DNA from: Albidovulum sp.
GTDB lineage: Bacteria; Pseudomonadota; Alphaproteobacteria; Rhodobacterales; Rhodobacteraceae
Direction of reading: 5' to 3'
NCBI GenBank assembly: GCA_028823855.1
Contig: JAPPFL010000025.1
Location: 36,910-100,909 of the forward strand
Length of the DNA stretch: 64,000 nucleotides
The notes under the pieces were generated by a model. The model saw nothing but the letters and a program-made list of their open reading frames with translations. It was not told the origin of the DNA and did no database searches. The position numbers and the translations under genes are program-made. The stretch's first letter is position 1; each line of letters starts with the position of its first letter. This document shows positions 8,712 to 19,800 of this stretch, piece after piece.

Positions 8712-9947
8712 ATGATGAAGTCGAAATTTACGGGAAGCTTCACGCAACAGGAGCCGATACCGGAATCCGCAATCGAAGCTGCGGTCGAAGTCATGCGGAG
8801 CGGCAGGCTTCACCGGTACAACGAGGCTCCGGGAGAAAAATCGCAGACATCAATCCTCGAAATGGAATTCGCGGCAATGAGCGGTTCGAAATACTGCCTG
8901 GCGGTGGCGTCTTGCGGAAGCGCGATTGCGACCGCGCTGCGCTCGGCCGGAGCAAACGCAGGCGAAAGAGTACTTACCAACGCGTTTACGCTCGCTCCGG
9001 TGCCTGGCGCAATCGCCAGCTTAGGCTGCGTACCCGCACTCGTCGAAATAAACGAAGACCTTGTCGTGGATTTAGGCGACCTGAGAAAAAAAATCTCTGA
9101 AACTAGCGCCCGCATTTTTTTGGCCTCTCATATGCGGGGGCACATATGCGACATGGACGAGGTTTCATCCATTTGCGAGCGCGCCGGCGTTATACTGATC
9201 GAAGATTGCGCCCATACGATGGGGAGTCGCTGGAACGGCGTCTGGTCCGGTCGGCACGGGCTAGCTGCATGCTATTCCACGCAAACCTACAAGCACGCGA
9301 ACTCCGGCGAAGGAGGGCTAATTATTTCGGACGATCCAGATTTCATGGCTAGGGCGATTATGCTTTCCGGCAGCTACATGTTTTACGAGCGCCATTTGGC
9401 GTCTCCGTGCTCCGCGCATTTCAAGAACGCGCGCTACGATACTCCGAACTGCTCGGCGCGCATGGACAATTTGCGAGCGGCGATACTGCGTCCGCAGCTA
9501 GCCGACCTTGATCGCCGCTGCCAAGCTTGGAACGAACGCTACCGAATCGTAGAGGCGAGGCTTTCCCGGACAGAAGGCGTGAAGCTTCCCGCAAGGCCGA
9601 TGGCCGAGAATTTTGTGGGTTCGTCAATACAGTTCCGCCTGCCGGAATTTACGAAGGAAGAGATAGTCGCCGTGATCGAGCGCTGCGCTGCGAGAGGCGT
9701 AATTCTGAAATGGTTTGGCCAATCCGAGCCGGAAGGCTTCACGTCGCGCTACGATTCGTGGCGATATTTCGATTCGGGACGATGCCCTTCCACCGACCGC
9801 ATACTCGCTTCGCTATTGGATATGAGGCTGCCGCTAACATTTTCCCTTCGGGACTGCGAAGATTTATCGGCGATCATTGCCGAGGCCGTGGGGGAAACGC
9901 GGCACGGCCTCGATCTGGGAAACAGGTGCCGTTCAAACGTCGGCTAG
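8712..9947 (+). CDS. DegT/DnrJ/EryC1-family PLP-dependent aminotransferase
   Basis: The 411-residue protein has the layout of sugar aminotransferases of the DegT family. Asp165 in IEDCAHTMG would contact the pyridine nitrogen, and Lys194 in STQTYKHANSGEGG would form the Schiff base. The N-terminal MRSGRLHRYN region also fits. Such enzymes aminate keto-sugars for cell-surface glycans or secondary metabolites, but some act on other aldehydes or ketones. It lies 49 bp after the phosphatase gene and probably shares its transcript. No glycan-synthesis genes lie nearby, so its pathway is unknown. Confidence 0.82.
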   Translation: MMKSKFTGSFTQQEPIPESAIEAAVEVMRSGRLHRYNEAPGEKSQTSILEMEFAAMSGSKYCLAVASCGSAIATALRSAGANAGERVLTNAFTLAPVPGAIASLGCVPALVEINEDLVVDLGDLRKKISETSARIFLASHMRGHICDMDEVSSICERAGVILIEDCAHTMGSRWNGVWSGRHGLAACYSTQTYKHANSGEGGLIISDDPDFMARAIMLSGSYMFYERHLASPCSAHFKNARYDTPNCSARMDNLRAAILRPQLADLDRRCQAWNERYRIVEARLSRTEGVKLPARPMAENFVGSSIQFRLPEFTKEEIVAVIERCAARGVILKWFGQSEPEGFTSRYDSWRYFDSGRCPSTDRILASLLDMRLPLTFSLRDCEDLSAIIAEAVGETRHGLDLGNRCRSNVG

Positions 9948-10104
9948 AATGCCTTAGACCTAATGCCTGTGTTGCGGGCGCATCTGAACCGCGGCCGAAG
10001 AGAGGGCGTTTAGCCACCTACCGAAAGGCGCGGCGATTGCGCTCCAGCGATAAATCGCTTTATTCGTGGCGTATAGTAGCGGTTTCTTTTCTGACGGGGG
10101 CCAA

Positions 10105-11268
10105 ATGTTCAACGCGACCATGTCCTTTGGATTGGGCGAAGAAATCGACGAACTCAGGGATCTGACGCGTCGCTGGGCTACAGAGCGATTGAAACCGATC
10201 GCGGCCGAAATAGACAGTTCAAATGAATTTCCCGCGCGCCTTTGGCGCGAACTCGGCGATTGCGGATTGCTGGGCGTTACCGCCGACGAAGACTACGGAG
10301 GCGCCGGGATGGGGTATCTCGCCCATGTCGTCGCTGTCGAGGAAATCGCCCGCGCTTCAGCGAGCGTTTCATTGTCCTACGCGGCCCATTCCAATCTCTG
10401 CGTGAACCAGATTCGCCTAAATGGAACCGAGGGGCAAAAAGGAAAGTACTTGCCGGGACTGGTCACGGGCGAAATGGTGGGCGCTCTCGCCATGTCGGAA
10501 GCTTCGGCGGGATCCGACGTCGTGTCCATGAAGCTTCGCGCCACTCGCATGAACGGCTACTACAGGCTGGACGGTACAAAATACTGGATAACGAACGGAC
10601 CTGACGCAGATGTGCTGGTTGTCTACGCAAAGTCGAATTCGGAGCTAGGCGCGAAAGGCATAACTGCATTTTTGGTGGAAAAGTCCATGCGCGGGTTTTC
10701 AGCGTCGAAACATTTCGACAAGCTCGGCATGCGAGGTTCAAATACGGCCGAACTTGTTTTCGAGGGCGTCGAAGTACCATTCGAGAACATTCTAGGCGAT
10801 GAGGGCGGCGGAATCGCCGTTCTGATGTCGGGGCTGGATTTCGAGCGAGTCGTACTGTCGGGAATCGGTTTAGGAATAATGGCGGCTTGCATGGACGAGG
10901 TGATGCCCTACATGCATCAGCGCAAGCAATTCGGTCGGCCCTTAGGCGATTTCCAGATGATGCAGGAAAAAATCGCCAATATGTACACCGCGATGAATTC
11001 TTCCAGAGCGTATGTCTACCAAGTCGCCAGGAATTGCGACTATGGCCTTGTGACCCGCCAGGATGCCGCCGCATGCGTTCTCTATGCTTCCGAAGAGGCG
11101 ATGAAGCAAGCGCATCAAGCCGTTCAAGCGATGGGCGGCGCGGGGTTCCTTTCCGAATCGCCGGTTAGCAGAATTTTCCGAGATGCCAAGCTCATGGAGA
11201 TCGGCGCGGGAACCTCGGAAATTAGACGCATGCTGATTGGCCGCGAACTCATGAAGGCCACGGCGTGA
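10105..11268 (+). CDS. ivd: Isovaleryl-CoA dehydrogenase
   Basis: A 387-residue flavin acyl-CoA dehydrogenase that oxidises isovaleryl-CoA to 3-methylcrotonyl-CoA in leucine breakdown. The flavin/substrate segment AMSEASAGSDVVSMK is present, and the C-terminal QAMGGAGFLSE region is typical. Glu247 in LDFERVV is where the catalytic glutamate of isovaleryl-CoA dehydrogenases lies, rather than the position used by short-chain enzymes. The ATG at 10105 follows a GGGGG-rich site and gives the usual length. The next two genes encode the following enzyme of the pathway, which supports the substrate assignment. Confidence 0.92.
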   Translation: MFNATMSFGLGEEIDELRDLTRRWATERLKPIAAEIDSSNEFPARLWRELGDCGLLGVTADEDYGGAGMGYLAHVVAVEEIARASASVSLSYAAHSNLCVNQIRLNGTEGQKGKYLPGLVTGEMVGALAMSEASAGSDVVSMKLRATRMNGYYRLDGTKYWITNGPDADVLVVYAKSNSELGAKGITAFLVEKSMRGFSASKHFDKLGMRGSNTAELVFEGVEVPFENILGDEGGGIAVLMSGLDFERVVLSGIGLGIMAACMDEVMPYMHQRKQFGRPLGDFQMMQEKIANMYTAMNSSRAYVYQVARNCDYGLVTRQDAAACVLYASEEAMKQAHQAVQAMGGAGFLSESPVSRIFRDAKLMEIGAGTSEIRRMLIGRELMKATA

Positions 11269-11314
11269 TTCGATCGCCAAGCTCTAAAACCCGGCGGACT
11301 CGCTGAATTCGGCT

Positions 11315-12922
11315 ATGCCAGTTCTAAAGTCGAACATATCGACCAGTTCCGACGAGTTTAGGAACAACAAGATTGCGATGGAGGCTCAGATCGCCGAGGC
11401 CAGGAGCGCTATGGTGGCCGCGGCAGAAGGCGGCGGACGAAATTCTCGAACTCGACACGCGGCAAAAGGGAAAATGCCGCCGAGAGAGCGAGTGGCTAAC
11501 CTCTTGGATTCGGATTCTCCATTTCTTGAAATCGCTGCGGCAGCCGCGCACGGAATGTATGGCGGAGCTTGCCCGGGAGCGGGTTTGATAGCCGGAATCG
11601 GGCGAGTGTCCGGGCGAGATGTGATGGTCGTGTGCAACGATGCGACGGTCAAGGGCGGCACCTACTATCCCATGACTGTCAAGAAGCACCTCCGGGCGCA
11701 GGAAATCGCGGCCGAATGCCGCTTGCCGTGCGTCTATCTGGTCGATTCCGGAGGTGCGAATTTGCCGCATCAAAGCGAGGTCTTTCCGGACAAGAATCAT
11801 TTCGGGCGCATATTTTACAACCAAGCCAGGATGTCGGCGGCGGGAATCCCGCAGATCGCCGTCGTCATGGGATCCTGCACCGCCGGAGGCGCGTATGTAC
11901 CGGCGATGTCCGACATCGCGATAATCGTTCGAAACCAGGGCACGATCTTCCTGGCCGGCCCGCCGCTAGTCCGGGCTGCGACCGGCGAAATTGTTAGCGC
12001 GGAGGAACTCGGCGGCGGAATGGTGCACGCCAAGCATTCCGGCGTCGCCGACTACTTGGCGGAAAACGATTCTCACGCATTGGCGTTGACAAGGCAGGCA
12101 ATTGTCTCGCTCGGGACGAAGTCTTCCCGCCCTCCAGTTCCGAAGGAGCCGGAAGACCCGGTCTACGACCCCGGCGAAATTCTCGGAATCGTTCCGGCGG
12201 ACCCGCGAAAGCCATTCGATGCCCGCGAAGTTATCGCGCGAATTGCCGACGGTTCGCGCTTCGATGAATTCAAGTCCGAATTCGGCCAAACACTCGTAAC
12301 GGGATTTGCCCACGTATTTGGCCGCTTGATCGGGATCGTAGCAAACAACGGCGTTCTTTTTTCTGAAAGCGCCGTCAAGGGCGCGCACTTCGTTCTGATT
12401 TGCTCCCAAAGGAGCATACCGTTGGTCTTCCTCCAGAACGTCACCGGATTCATGGTCGGTAAAAAATACGAAAACGAAGGAATTGCCCGACACGGCGCCA
12501 AGATGGTAGCCGCCGTCGCGTCGACCGAGGTTCCAAAAATAACCATGATTATCGGAAGCTCTTTCGGCGCCGGAAACTACGGCATGGCGGGAAGGGCGTA
12601 TCAGCCCCGATTTTTGTGGACATGGCCTAATTCCCGAATCGCCGTGATGGGAGGGGAACAAGCCGCGGGCGTTCTTGCCATGGTTCGCCGCAAAGCCGTG
12701 GAAAAATCAGGCGGAATTTGGAGCAAGAAAGACGAAAGCGAATTCATGTCTCCTACAATTGCCTTGTTTGAAGAGCAGTCGCATCCGCTATACGCGACGG
12801 CTCGTCTTTGGGACGACGGGATAATCAATCCTGTCGAGTGCCGCGAAGTGCTGGAGCTTTCGCTCAGTGCGGCCCTAAATGCGCCGATACCGAAATCCAA
12901 ATTCGGCGTGTTCCGCATGTAG
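11315..12922 (+). CDS. mccB: Methylcrotonyl-CoA carboxylase beta (carboxyltransferase) subunit
   Basis: A 535-residue carboxyltransferase with the two crotonase-like halves of the MCC/PCC beta family. It moves carboxyl from biotin to 3-methylcrotonyl-CoA, giving 3-methylglutaconyl-CoA. The acyl-CoA/oxyanion segment [16 protein letters not shown] lies near residues 186-201. [18 protein letters not shown] marks the second half. Methylcrotonyl- rather than propionyl-CoA is favoured by length, by the [11 protein letters not shown] segment, and by its place between isovaleryl-CoA dehydrogenase and the biotin subunit. Confidence 0.93.
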   Translation: MPVLKSNISTSSDEFRNNKIAMEAQIAEARSAMVAAAEGGGRNSRTRHAAKGKMPPRERVANLLDSDSPFLEIAAAAAHGMYGGACPGAGLIAGIGRVSGRDVMVVCNDATVKGGTYYPMTVKKHLRAQEIAAECRLPCVYLVDSGGANLPHQSEVFPDKNHFGRIFYNQARMSAAGIPQIAVVMGSCTAGGAYVPAMSDIAIIVRNQGTIFLAGPPLVRAATGEIVSAEELGGGMVHAKHSGVADYLAENDSHALALTRQAIVSLGTKSSRPPVPKEPEDPVYDPGEILGIVPADPRKPFDAREVIARIADGSRFDEFKSEFGQTLVTGFAHVFGRLIGIVANNGVLFSESAVKGAHFVLICSQRSIPLVFLQNVTGFMVGKKYENEGIARHGAKMVAAVASTEVPKITMIIGSSFGAGNYGMAGRAYQPRFLWTWPNSRIAVMGGEQAAGVLAMVRRKAVEKSGGIWSKKDESEFMSPTIALFEEQSHPLYATARLWDDGIINPVECREVLELSLSAALNAPIPKSKFGVFRM

Positions 12923-12969
12923 GTCGCGGGAGCGTCGAAGCCGTTGCCCAGCCCATTTCGGAGAGTGAA

Positions 12970-14937
12970 TTGTTCGGCAAGGTCCTGATCGCGAATCGAG
13001 GCGAGATCGCGTGCCGAATAATTTCTTCGGCTCGGCGGCTCGGGATTCGAACCGTTGCCGCGTTTTCCGACTCGGACCGCCGGTCGCTTCACGTGCGCAT
13101 GGCCGATGAAGCGGTCTGCATCGGATCGGCACCCGCCGCTGCCAGCTATCTGAACCGGAGCAACATTGTTCGGGCGGCCAAGTCATCGGGAGTCGATGCT
13201 ATTCACCCGGGATATGGGTTCCTGTCCGAAAACCCCGACTTCGCGGAAGATGTCGAACGCGCCGGAATGATTTTCGTGGGTCCTTCGTGCGAGTCGATTC
13301 GGGCCATGGGATTGAAGGATGCCGCGAAGGATATCATGGCTAAGGCGGGAGTGCCCGTCGTACCCGGCTTCAGTTGCAGCGGCCTCGATGCGCAGTCCCT
13401 TGCAGCGCAAGCGGAGAGCATCGGGTTTCCCGTTCTCGTCAAGGCGATCGCCGGCGGCGGCGGCCGGGGAATGAGATTGGCTTCATGCTCAAGCGAGTTT
13501 CATGATTCTTTGGACAGCGCGAGGCGGGAAGCCCAATCGGCCTTTGGCAACGGCGCATTGATGGTCGAGAAATTCGTCGATCGTCCACGGCATATCGAAG
13601 TTCAGGTGTTCGGCGACCGCAATGGAGAAGTCGTGCACCTTTTCGAAAGAGACTGCTCGCTTCAGCGCCGCAATCAAAAATTGATCGAAGAGGCTCCGGC
13701 GCCGGGAATGCCCGACCAAATGCGGCGCGCACTCGGGGACGCGGCTATCGCCGCCGCCCGCTCCATTGGATACGAAAACGCGGGAACCGTCGAATTTATT
13801 GCCGATGCGGGCGACGGATTGCGAGCCGATAGGTTCTGGTTCATGGAAATGAACACGCGATTGCAGGTTGAACACCCGGTAACGGAGATGGTTTCGGGGC
13901 TGGACCTTGTCGAGTGGCAATTTCGCATTGCCGCCGGACAAGAGATTCCCGATGAGATGCGCGACGTCGCGGTGAACGGCCATGCAATTGAAGCGCGGAT
14001 CTATGCCGAGGATAGCGACAAGGGGTTCATTCCGGCTTCCGGTAGATTAACGAGGCTGGGCTTCCCCCGAGCGGAGCGTGTCGATTGCGGGTATTCCGTA
14101 GGCGACGAAATTTCGCCGCACTACGATTCTCTTGTTGCCAAGGTAATCGCTCAGGGGCGCACACGGGCGGACGCGCTGGCTAGGCTAACTGCGGCGCTTG
14201 ACGGAACGGACATAGCGGGGGTGCCGACGAATCTGCCCTTATTGGCACGGTTATCGCGCGACGCTGACTTTCAGCGCGGGTCGCACGACACCGGGCTTGT
14301 CGAACGAAAATACTCCGCAGACAGTATCGAACTCGAACCGCCTGCCGAAGCAATTGCGGTTGCTGCGATCGGCGCCGTTAACCGCGGCCGTAGATCGTGC
14401 TCGCTGTCAAATTTCACGCTCTGGATTCCGATGTCGCGGACGGTGGAATTCGCATACGCCGACCGACGGTACGCCGCCGTTGTAGAATCGGCGAGAAACG
14501 ACAATTTCCAGGTGCGTTTCGCCAGTGCGGAATATTGCTGCAGGCTCGATCACGGATCCGTTTGGATAAATGGGCGGAAATCCTCGGCTCGCCTGTCTGT
14601 GCGCGGCGCGGAGATTAACGTTGTATTTCTCGGCCACTGGAACTTTCGCGTTTGCGATGCGCGAATGGCTGATTCATTGGATGAAATGGTTTCAGGTACG
14701 GTGCATGCGCCTATGCCCGGCGTCGTCAAACAGGTTTCGGTCGAGATAGGCCAAGTCGTTTCAAAGGGCGAGAAGCTGATTCTACTGGAAGCTATGAAAA
14801 TGGAGCACTCGGTAGTCGCCGACGGGCCTGGTAAAGTCTCAGAATTGTGCATCGCAGCCGGCGATCAGGTAGATGTCGGCCAATTGTTGGCGGTCCTCGA
14901 ACCGAGCCGCGCGCCAACGAAGCAACAAGGACGTTGA
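12970..14937 (+). CDS. mccA: Methylcrotonyl-CoA carboxylase alpha (biotin carboxylase/BCCP) subunit
   Basis: The 655-residue protein carries a biotin carboxylase at the N-terminus (KVLIANRGEIACRI, ATP-grasp loop GGGGRGMR, MNTRLQVEHPVTE), a middle BT-like linker, and a biotinyl domain with EAMKMEH near the C-terminus. Lys610 is the expected biotinylation site. I place the start at TTG 12970, because GGAGAG lies just before it and the protein then begins MFGKVLIANRGE as in homologues. A longer in-frame start at 12808 would overlap mccB by over 100 bp. The biotin ligase gene at 47690 is in the same window. Confidence 0.93.
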   Translation: MFGKVLIANRGEIACRIISSARRLGIRTVAAFSDSDRRSLHVRMADEAVCIGSAPAAASYLNRSNIVRAAKSSGVDAIHPGYGFLSENPDFAEDVERAGMIFVGPSCESIRAMGLKDAAKDIMAKAGVPVVPGFSCSGLDAQSLAAQAESIGFPVLVKAIAGGGGRGMRLASCSSEFHDSLDSARREAQSAFGNGALMVEKFVDRPRHIEVQVFGDRNGEVVHLFERDCSLQRRNQKLIEEAPAPGMPDQMRRALGDAAIAAARSIGYENAGTVEFIADAGDGLRADRFWFMEMNTRLQVEHPVTEMVSGLDLVEWQFRIAAGQEIPDEMRDVAVNGHAIEARIYAEDSDKGFIPASGRLTRLGFPRAERVDCGYSVGDEISPHYDSLVAKVIAQGRTRADALARLTAALDGTDIAGVPTNLPLLARLSRDADFQRGSHDTGLVERKYSADSIELEPPAEAIAVAAIGAVNRGRRSCSLSNFTLWIPMSRTVEFAYADRRYAAVVESARNDNFQVRFASAEYCCRLDHGSVWINGRKSSARLSVRGAEINVVFLGHWNFRVCDARMADSLDEMVSGTVHAPMPGVVKQVSVEIGQVVSKGEKLILLEAMKMEHSVVADGPGKVSELCIAAGDQVDVGQLLAVLEPSRAPTKQQGR

Positions 14938-15057
14938 TATTCGAGGGCGCTTGCCCGATGACGGGCTGCGCTCGCCGCGAAACGGGCCATGCCTTTGAAC
15001 AATTGAGCTGCCGGCGTATTAGCGTTGAATCGTGTTAAAACACTCACGGGGGAATCG

Positions 15058-15969
15058 ATGCCACTTGAAATGAATCGAGAAGTATTCCTGACTTGCGCGG
15101 TAACGGGCTCGGGCGGAACGCAGGATCGCAGTCCATTCGTTCCGAGATCGCCGAAAGCGATTGCGGACAGCGCGATCGAAGCCGCAAAGGCGGGCGCAGC
15201 GATTGTTCACTGCCATGTTCGCGATCCGGAGACCGGCGAACCGGACCGCAAACTCGAATACTATAGGGAGGTCGTGCGTCGAATTCGCGACGCTGATGCA
15301 GATGCCGTGATCAATCTCACAGCCGGAATGGGCGGCGATCTAGTAACCGGGCCGGCGCATCGGCCTTTGCCGCTTTCCGAAAACGGCACCGACCTGGCTA
15401 GTTCAGAGGAACGAGTCGAGCATATACTGGCGTGCTTGCCGGAAATTAGCACGCTTGACTGCGGAACAATGAATTTTGCGGAAGCCGACTACGTGATGCT
15501 GAATACGCCGTCTATGCTCGCGGCCATGGGGAAGCTCATAACCGAAGCGGGCGTTAAACCGGAAATCGAGGCGTTCGACTCGGGCCATCTTTGGCACGCT
15601 AAAAGGCTTGTGGAAGACGGAATCCTTGAATCGCCGGCTCTCGTTCAGCTTTGCATGGGAGTTCCATGGGGCGCGCCTGATGACCTTAGAACTTTTCTAG
15701 CAATGGTTGACAACGTGCCGGACGGTTGGACATTTTCGGCGTTTTCCCTCGGCCGGAACGAAATGCCCTACGTAGCGGCCGCCGTGCTTGCGGGAGGCAA
15801 TCCGAGGGTGGGACTTGAGGATAACCTTTATTTGTCGAGAGGGGTCTTGGCGACTAATGCTCAGCTAGTCGAGAAGGCCGTTGGAATTATAGAGGGAATC
15901 GGAGCGACTTTGCTGGGACCGGAAGAGGTGCGCGGCAGGCTGGGACTTCGAAAAAGGGATCCGATTTGA
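15058..15969 (+). CDS. BKACE family (DUF849) beta-keto acid cleavage enzyme, 3-dehydrocarnitine-cleavage-like
   Basis: A 303-residue TIM-barrel enzyme of the beta-keto acid cleavage family, which reacts a beta-keto acid with acetyl-CoA to give acetoacetate and a new acyl-CoA. The zinc-binding segment HCHVRDPETG is near residues 49-58, NLTAGMGGDL follows, and a late glutamate sits in VGLEDNLYL. From memory the sequence most resembles the subgroup that cleaves 3-dehydrocarnitine to betainyl-CoA; this is inference. The ATG at 15058 follows GGGGGA. It lies inside a leucine-degradation cluster where HMG-CoA lyase would be expected, and no carnitine dehydrogenase is nearby. Confidence 0.82.
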   Translation: MPLEMNREVFLTCAVTGSGGTQDRSPFVPRSPKAIADSAIEAAKAGAAIVHCHVRDPETGEPDRKLEYYREVVRRIRDADADAVINLTAGMGGDLVTGPAHRPLPLSENGTDLASSEERVEHILACLPEISTLDCGTMNFAEADYVMLNTPSMLAAMGKLITEAGVKPEIEAFDSGHLWHAKRLVEDGILESPALVQLCMGVPWGAPDDLRTFLAMVDNVPDGWTFSAFSLGRNEMPYVAAAVLAGGNPRVGLEDNLYLSRGVLATNAQLVEKAVGIIEGIGATLLGPEEVRGRLGLRKRDPI

Positions 15970-16047
15970 CCGCCGAACTAGACGCGGCCAACTTGCGCGC
16001 GTCCGCTTTACCGATTGCGAGAACCGTCGGTCGGCCTTAGGCGCGGG

Positions 16048-16830
16048 ATGGAAACGCTAGGCATTAGCAGAGTCGATCGCGGAATTGTTCGCATCCGACT
16101 TGAGCGGCCCGAAAAGCGAAACGCAATGTCGGGCGAAATGATTTCGGAACTCGCAGCGGCAGCAGTTCGGTTCGCCGCGGACCAAGACATTCGAGTCGTA
16201 GTTCTCTCGGGCGAGGGGAGCGGTTTCTGCGCCGGCGCGGATTTGGAGTGGATGCGCGGGCAGTTTAATGCATCGCAAGAGGATAGAAGACGCGAAGCGA
16301 TGCGGCTTGCGTCAATGCTGAAAGCGTGGAACGACTTGACGAAGCCGGTAATTGCCCAAGTGCATGGGTGCGCGTTCGGGGGCGGGCTGGGGCTCATAGC
16401 CGTCTCGGACATTGCGGTTGCGGCCGTCGATACGAAATTCGCTTTTTCGGAGACCCGTCTGGGACTGATTCCCGCGACGATTTCGCCGTATGTCGCCATG
16501 CGCATGGGCGAGGCCAAAATGCGCCGCGTGATTTTGTCGGCAAGAGTATTTGGAGCCGCCGAGGCAATGGAACTTGACTTGGTATCGAAAGTGGTCGCCG
16601 AAGAAGAAATCGACGATGCGGTCGAAGAGGAAGCCGCGCCATTTCTTCGGTGCGCTCCGGGCGCGGTCGCCAAAGCGAAATCTCTAGCTCGAAGCCTCGG
16701 CCGGGAAATCGACGAACGCGTGATCGAAGAATCCGTATCTCGACTTTCGGAATGCTGGGAGAGCGACGAAGCGCACGAAGGGATTACTGCGTTTTTCGAA
16801 AAGCGTTCGCCGAATTGGTTGATTTCTTGA
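16048..16830 (+). CDS. Enoyl-CoA hydratase/isomerase family, probable methylglutaconyl-CoA hydratase
   Basis: A 260-residue crotonase-fold protein with the oxyanion-hole segments GFCAGADLEWM (about residues 61-71) and HGCAFGGGLGL (about 111-121). The FAFSETRLGLIPATISPYV region follows. Methylglutaconyl-CoA hydratases of leucine catabolism (LiuC type) share this length, the SGFCAGADLxWM signature and the gene context, so it probably hydrates 3-methylglutaconyl-CoA to HMG-CoA. The ATG at 16048 gives a family-typical N-terminus; a TTG at 16015 is possible. It is the last plus-strand gene before convergent glnE. Confidence 0.82.
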   Translation: METLGISRVDRGIVRIRLERPEKRNAMSGEMISELAAAAVRFAADQDIRVVVLSGEGSGFCAGADLEWMRGQFNASQEDRRREAMRLASMLKAWNDLTKPVIAQVHGCAFGGGLGLIAVSDIAVAAVDTKFAFSETRLGLIPATISPYVAMRMGEAKMRRVILSARVFGAAEAMELDLVSKVVAEEEIDDAVEEEAAPFLRCAPGAVAKAKSLARSLGREIDERVIEESVSRLSECWESDEAHEGITAFFEKRSPNWLIS

Positions 16831-16867
16831 TCTCGCGCCGGCGCCCGAAGCGCCGCAGTTAGAGCAT

Positions 16868-19800
16868 CTACCCCGACAAAATGGAATCGAAATAACCCGC
16901 GGTCCTTTCGGCGTTTTCGCGAACCGTTGCTTCAATCGAATCGAACACCGCGTCGTCGCCTGCGGCGGAAATCAGCGACTTGAGAGATTCGGCGGTCTCC
17001 GACTCGTCGTTCCTTCCGTCCGAGGTCAACAGCAGCATGCCGAGCAGGTTTCTCCAAAGAACCGTGGTTTCGGCCAAATCCTCCAAGACGCTCGTATCGT
17101 ATATTCCGAGGTCGCGCATCTTATTGAAAACGGAAAGGGCGTCGCGGCAAAGTATTGAAGGAGCGCTCGATGCATGCAGCAGCTGGAAGTACTGCGCGAT
17201 GAAATCCAAGTCGAAAAGACCGCCTCTCATCAGCTTGATGGCCCATGGTCCTCCGGACCCGAATTCTCCCCGAATTTTTTGCCGCATGGAAGCAACTTCG
17301 GCAGCCAATTCGGCTTGGTTCCTCGGCTTAGTCAAAGCGTTTCGGATGATTTCATCCAATCGCGTGCGCAAACCGTTCTCAGCGTAGATCACGCGCGCTT
17401 TTGTTAGCGCCTGGTATTCCCAAACCCAGGCCTTTTCCATCTGGTATGTCTCGAACGCACCGATCGAACAGGCAATTGGGCCGGATTTTCCGCTCGGCCG
17501 CAATCTCATATCGACATCGTACAGCCGGCCTTCTGGAGTTTGGGCTGCGATCGCATTTATGAATCGCCGGAAGAGCCGCGCGAAATACTGGGACGGCGAT
17601 ATCCGCTTGAGCCCATCGGATTCGAATGCCGATTCATCGTGATCGTAGATGAACATGAGGTCTAGATCCGAGGAAATGGTCATTTCCTCGCTGCCGAGCC
17701 TCCCGAACGCTACGACGGCGACGCCGCCGCCCGAAATTTGGCCGAATTCGTCGCGTATGCCGCATTCCACTAGCGGAAGAAGCCGGTTCAGGCTTGTCTC
17801 GGCGATTCGGCAAAAGGGTTTACTTGCGTCCACGGGAGTCAGATCTCCACGCAAGATATGCACGCCCGCTTGAAATTTCCTATCCCGGCACCAGCGTCTC
17901 TGCGCGTCTAAAATACCTTGGAAATCATCCGGAGCGGCCTGGGATTCAATGGTTCTGCCCAGGTCGCGGAACAGCTCCTCCGATCCGAATTCGCGGGCAT
18001 AGTAGAGTTTGACGAGGCCTCGGTGCGCGCGTTCCGCAAGTTCCGGTTCCAGGCCGATTTCGGCTGGAAGCTCCAAATCTTCAAAGTCGCGCTGCAATAC
18101 GCTCTCAAGCAACTGCGGGTGTTTGGCAAGCCATTCGGCCAGCAGCGGCGCCGCGCCCATTACCTTTGCCACAATATCCAGAAGTTCCGGACGGGCCGAC
18201 AGCATCGAGAGCAGATTTACGCTTTGATTGATTCTCCCTAAAAAGGAATCGAACCGGAATACCGCCGCGTCGGGCCTCGGCGAGGCCGCGAATGACGAAA
18301 CCAGGCGGGGCGCCAATTCTGCAAGCAATTCCCGACTTTTCGGATTCGCGAGGGATCGGTGATTGCCTTCGAGCCAGCCCCAAATGAATTCGGCAGATCT
18401 TTCGGGGTCCGAGTATCCCAGTTCTGCAAGATTTGCGCTTGTCTCGGTCTGCGTCGAACCGACGGTCTCTTCGGCAATTTCCAATTTGGCGCCCGGGCTT
18501 CCGAAAAGACCGCCGTAAATTCCTTCGACTTCCCGCAGGTGCGCCAACAGCTCCCCTGAAAACTTTTCGGCCGACTCGTAGCCGGCGAATAAGGAGAATT
18601 TTTCGATCTCGCTGTCACCCGTTGGGAGAGTATGGGTTTGCTGGTCTTCGACCATTTGAATTCGGTGTTCGATCCGGCGCAGGAATTTGTAGGATCGCTT
18701 CAAGCGGTTCGCGTTTTCTACCGTAACTCTGCCCGCCGCGACGAGCGAATCGAGCGCTTCCAAAGTGCCCTTGCTGCGAAGCTCCGCCGTTCGGCCGCCC
18801 CAGATGAGTTGCTGGGTTTGGGCGAAGAATTCGATCTCCCGAATGCCGCCGCGCCCCAGCTTGACATTCTGGCCTTCGACGGAAATCCGGTCGCTGCCCT
18901 TGTGAGCGTTGATTTTTTGCTTAATGGATTGAATGTCCCTGAGTGAAATGAAATCTAGATTGCGGCGCCAGGCGAATTGCTCGTTCTCTCGCAAAAACTT
19001 TTCGCCCGCCGCGTCGTCCCCCGCCACGCACCGGGCCTTTATCATCGCCGCGCGTTCCCAAGTCTGGCCCAGCGTCCTATAATAGTCTAGCGCAGCCTCG
19101 GTCGAAAGCGCGGCTGCGCTGGAACCGGTATCGGGGCGAAGTCTTATGTCGGTTCGGAACACGTAGCCGTCGGGAGTTCGCTTTCCCATTACGCCGACTA
19201 GGGATCGAGCCAGCCGGGAGTAGATCGAACGAGATTCGTAGGAATCGCACGGACACGCTTCTTCGTCGTACAAGACGATGATATCGATATCGCTCGAATA
19301 ATTGAGTTCCTTGGCTCCGAGTTTGCCCATGCCCAAAACGACGAGTCCGGATCCCTTTTCGGGATCTGACGGGTCGAGAAGTTCGATCTTGCCTCGTTCG
19401 AAGAGATCAAACAGAAGGTGTCTGCAGCTTGCTCGCAGAGACGCCTCGGCCAGGTCCGAAAGCGATTCCGTAATTTTCTCGAGGTTCCAGTGCGTCGCGA
19501 TGTCCGCGATGGCGATTGCCAGCGACGCGCGTCGCTTGGCTACGCGGAGCTTCGTCATGACTTCGGCATTGCTGACTTCGCCCGGTACTCGAGCGGTCTC
19601 GCTTACGGCGCGCAGCGCCGCTTCAAATGCCGGGTCCGGGCCGCGAGACAGTAAATTGCACGAAAATCCGAGATCGCGTAGGATGCAGTCGCTGAGATAC
19701 GCGCTGTTTCCGAATATGCCGTTCAGTAGAGCCGTTGCATGCGGATCGGAATCCGCCTTCTTCGCAAAATCCAGTTCCGGTCCCGCCCCGAGTGCCTCGG

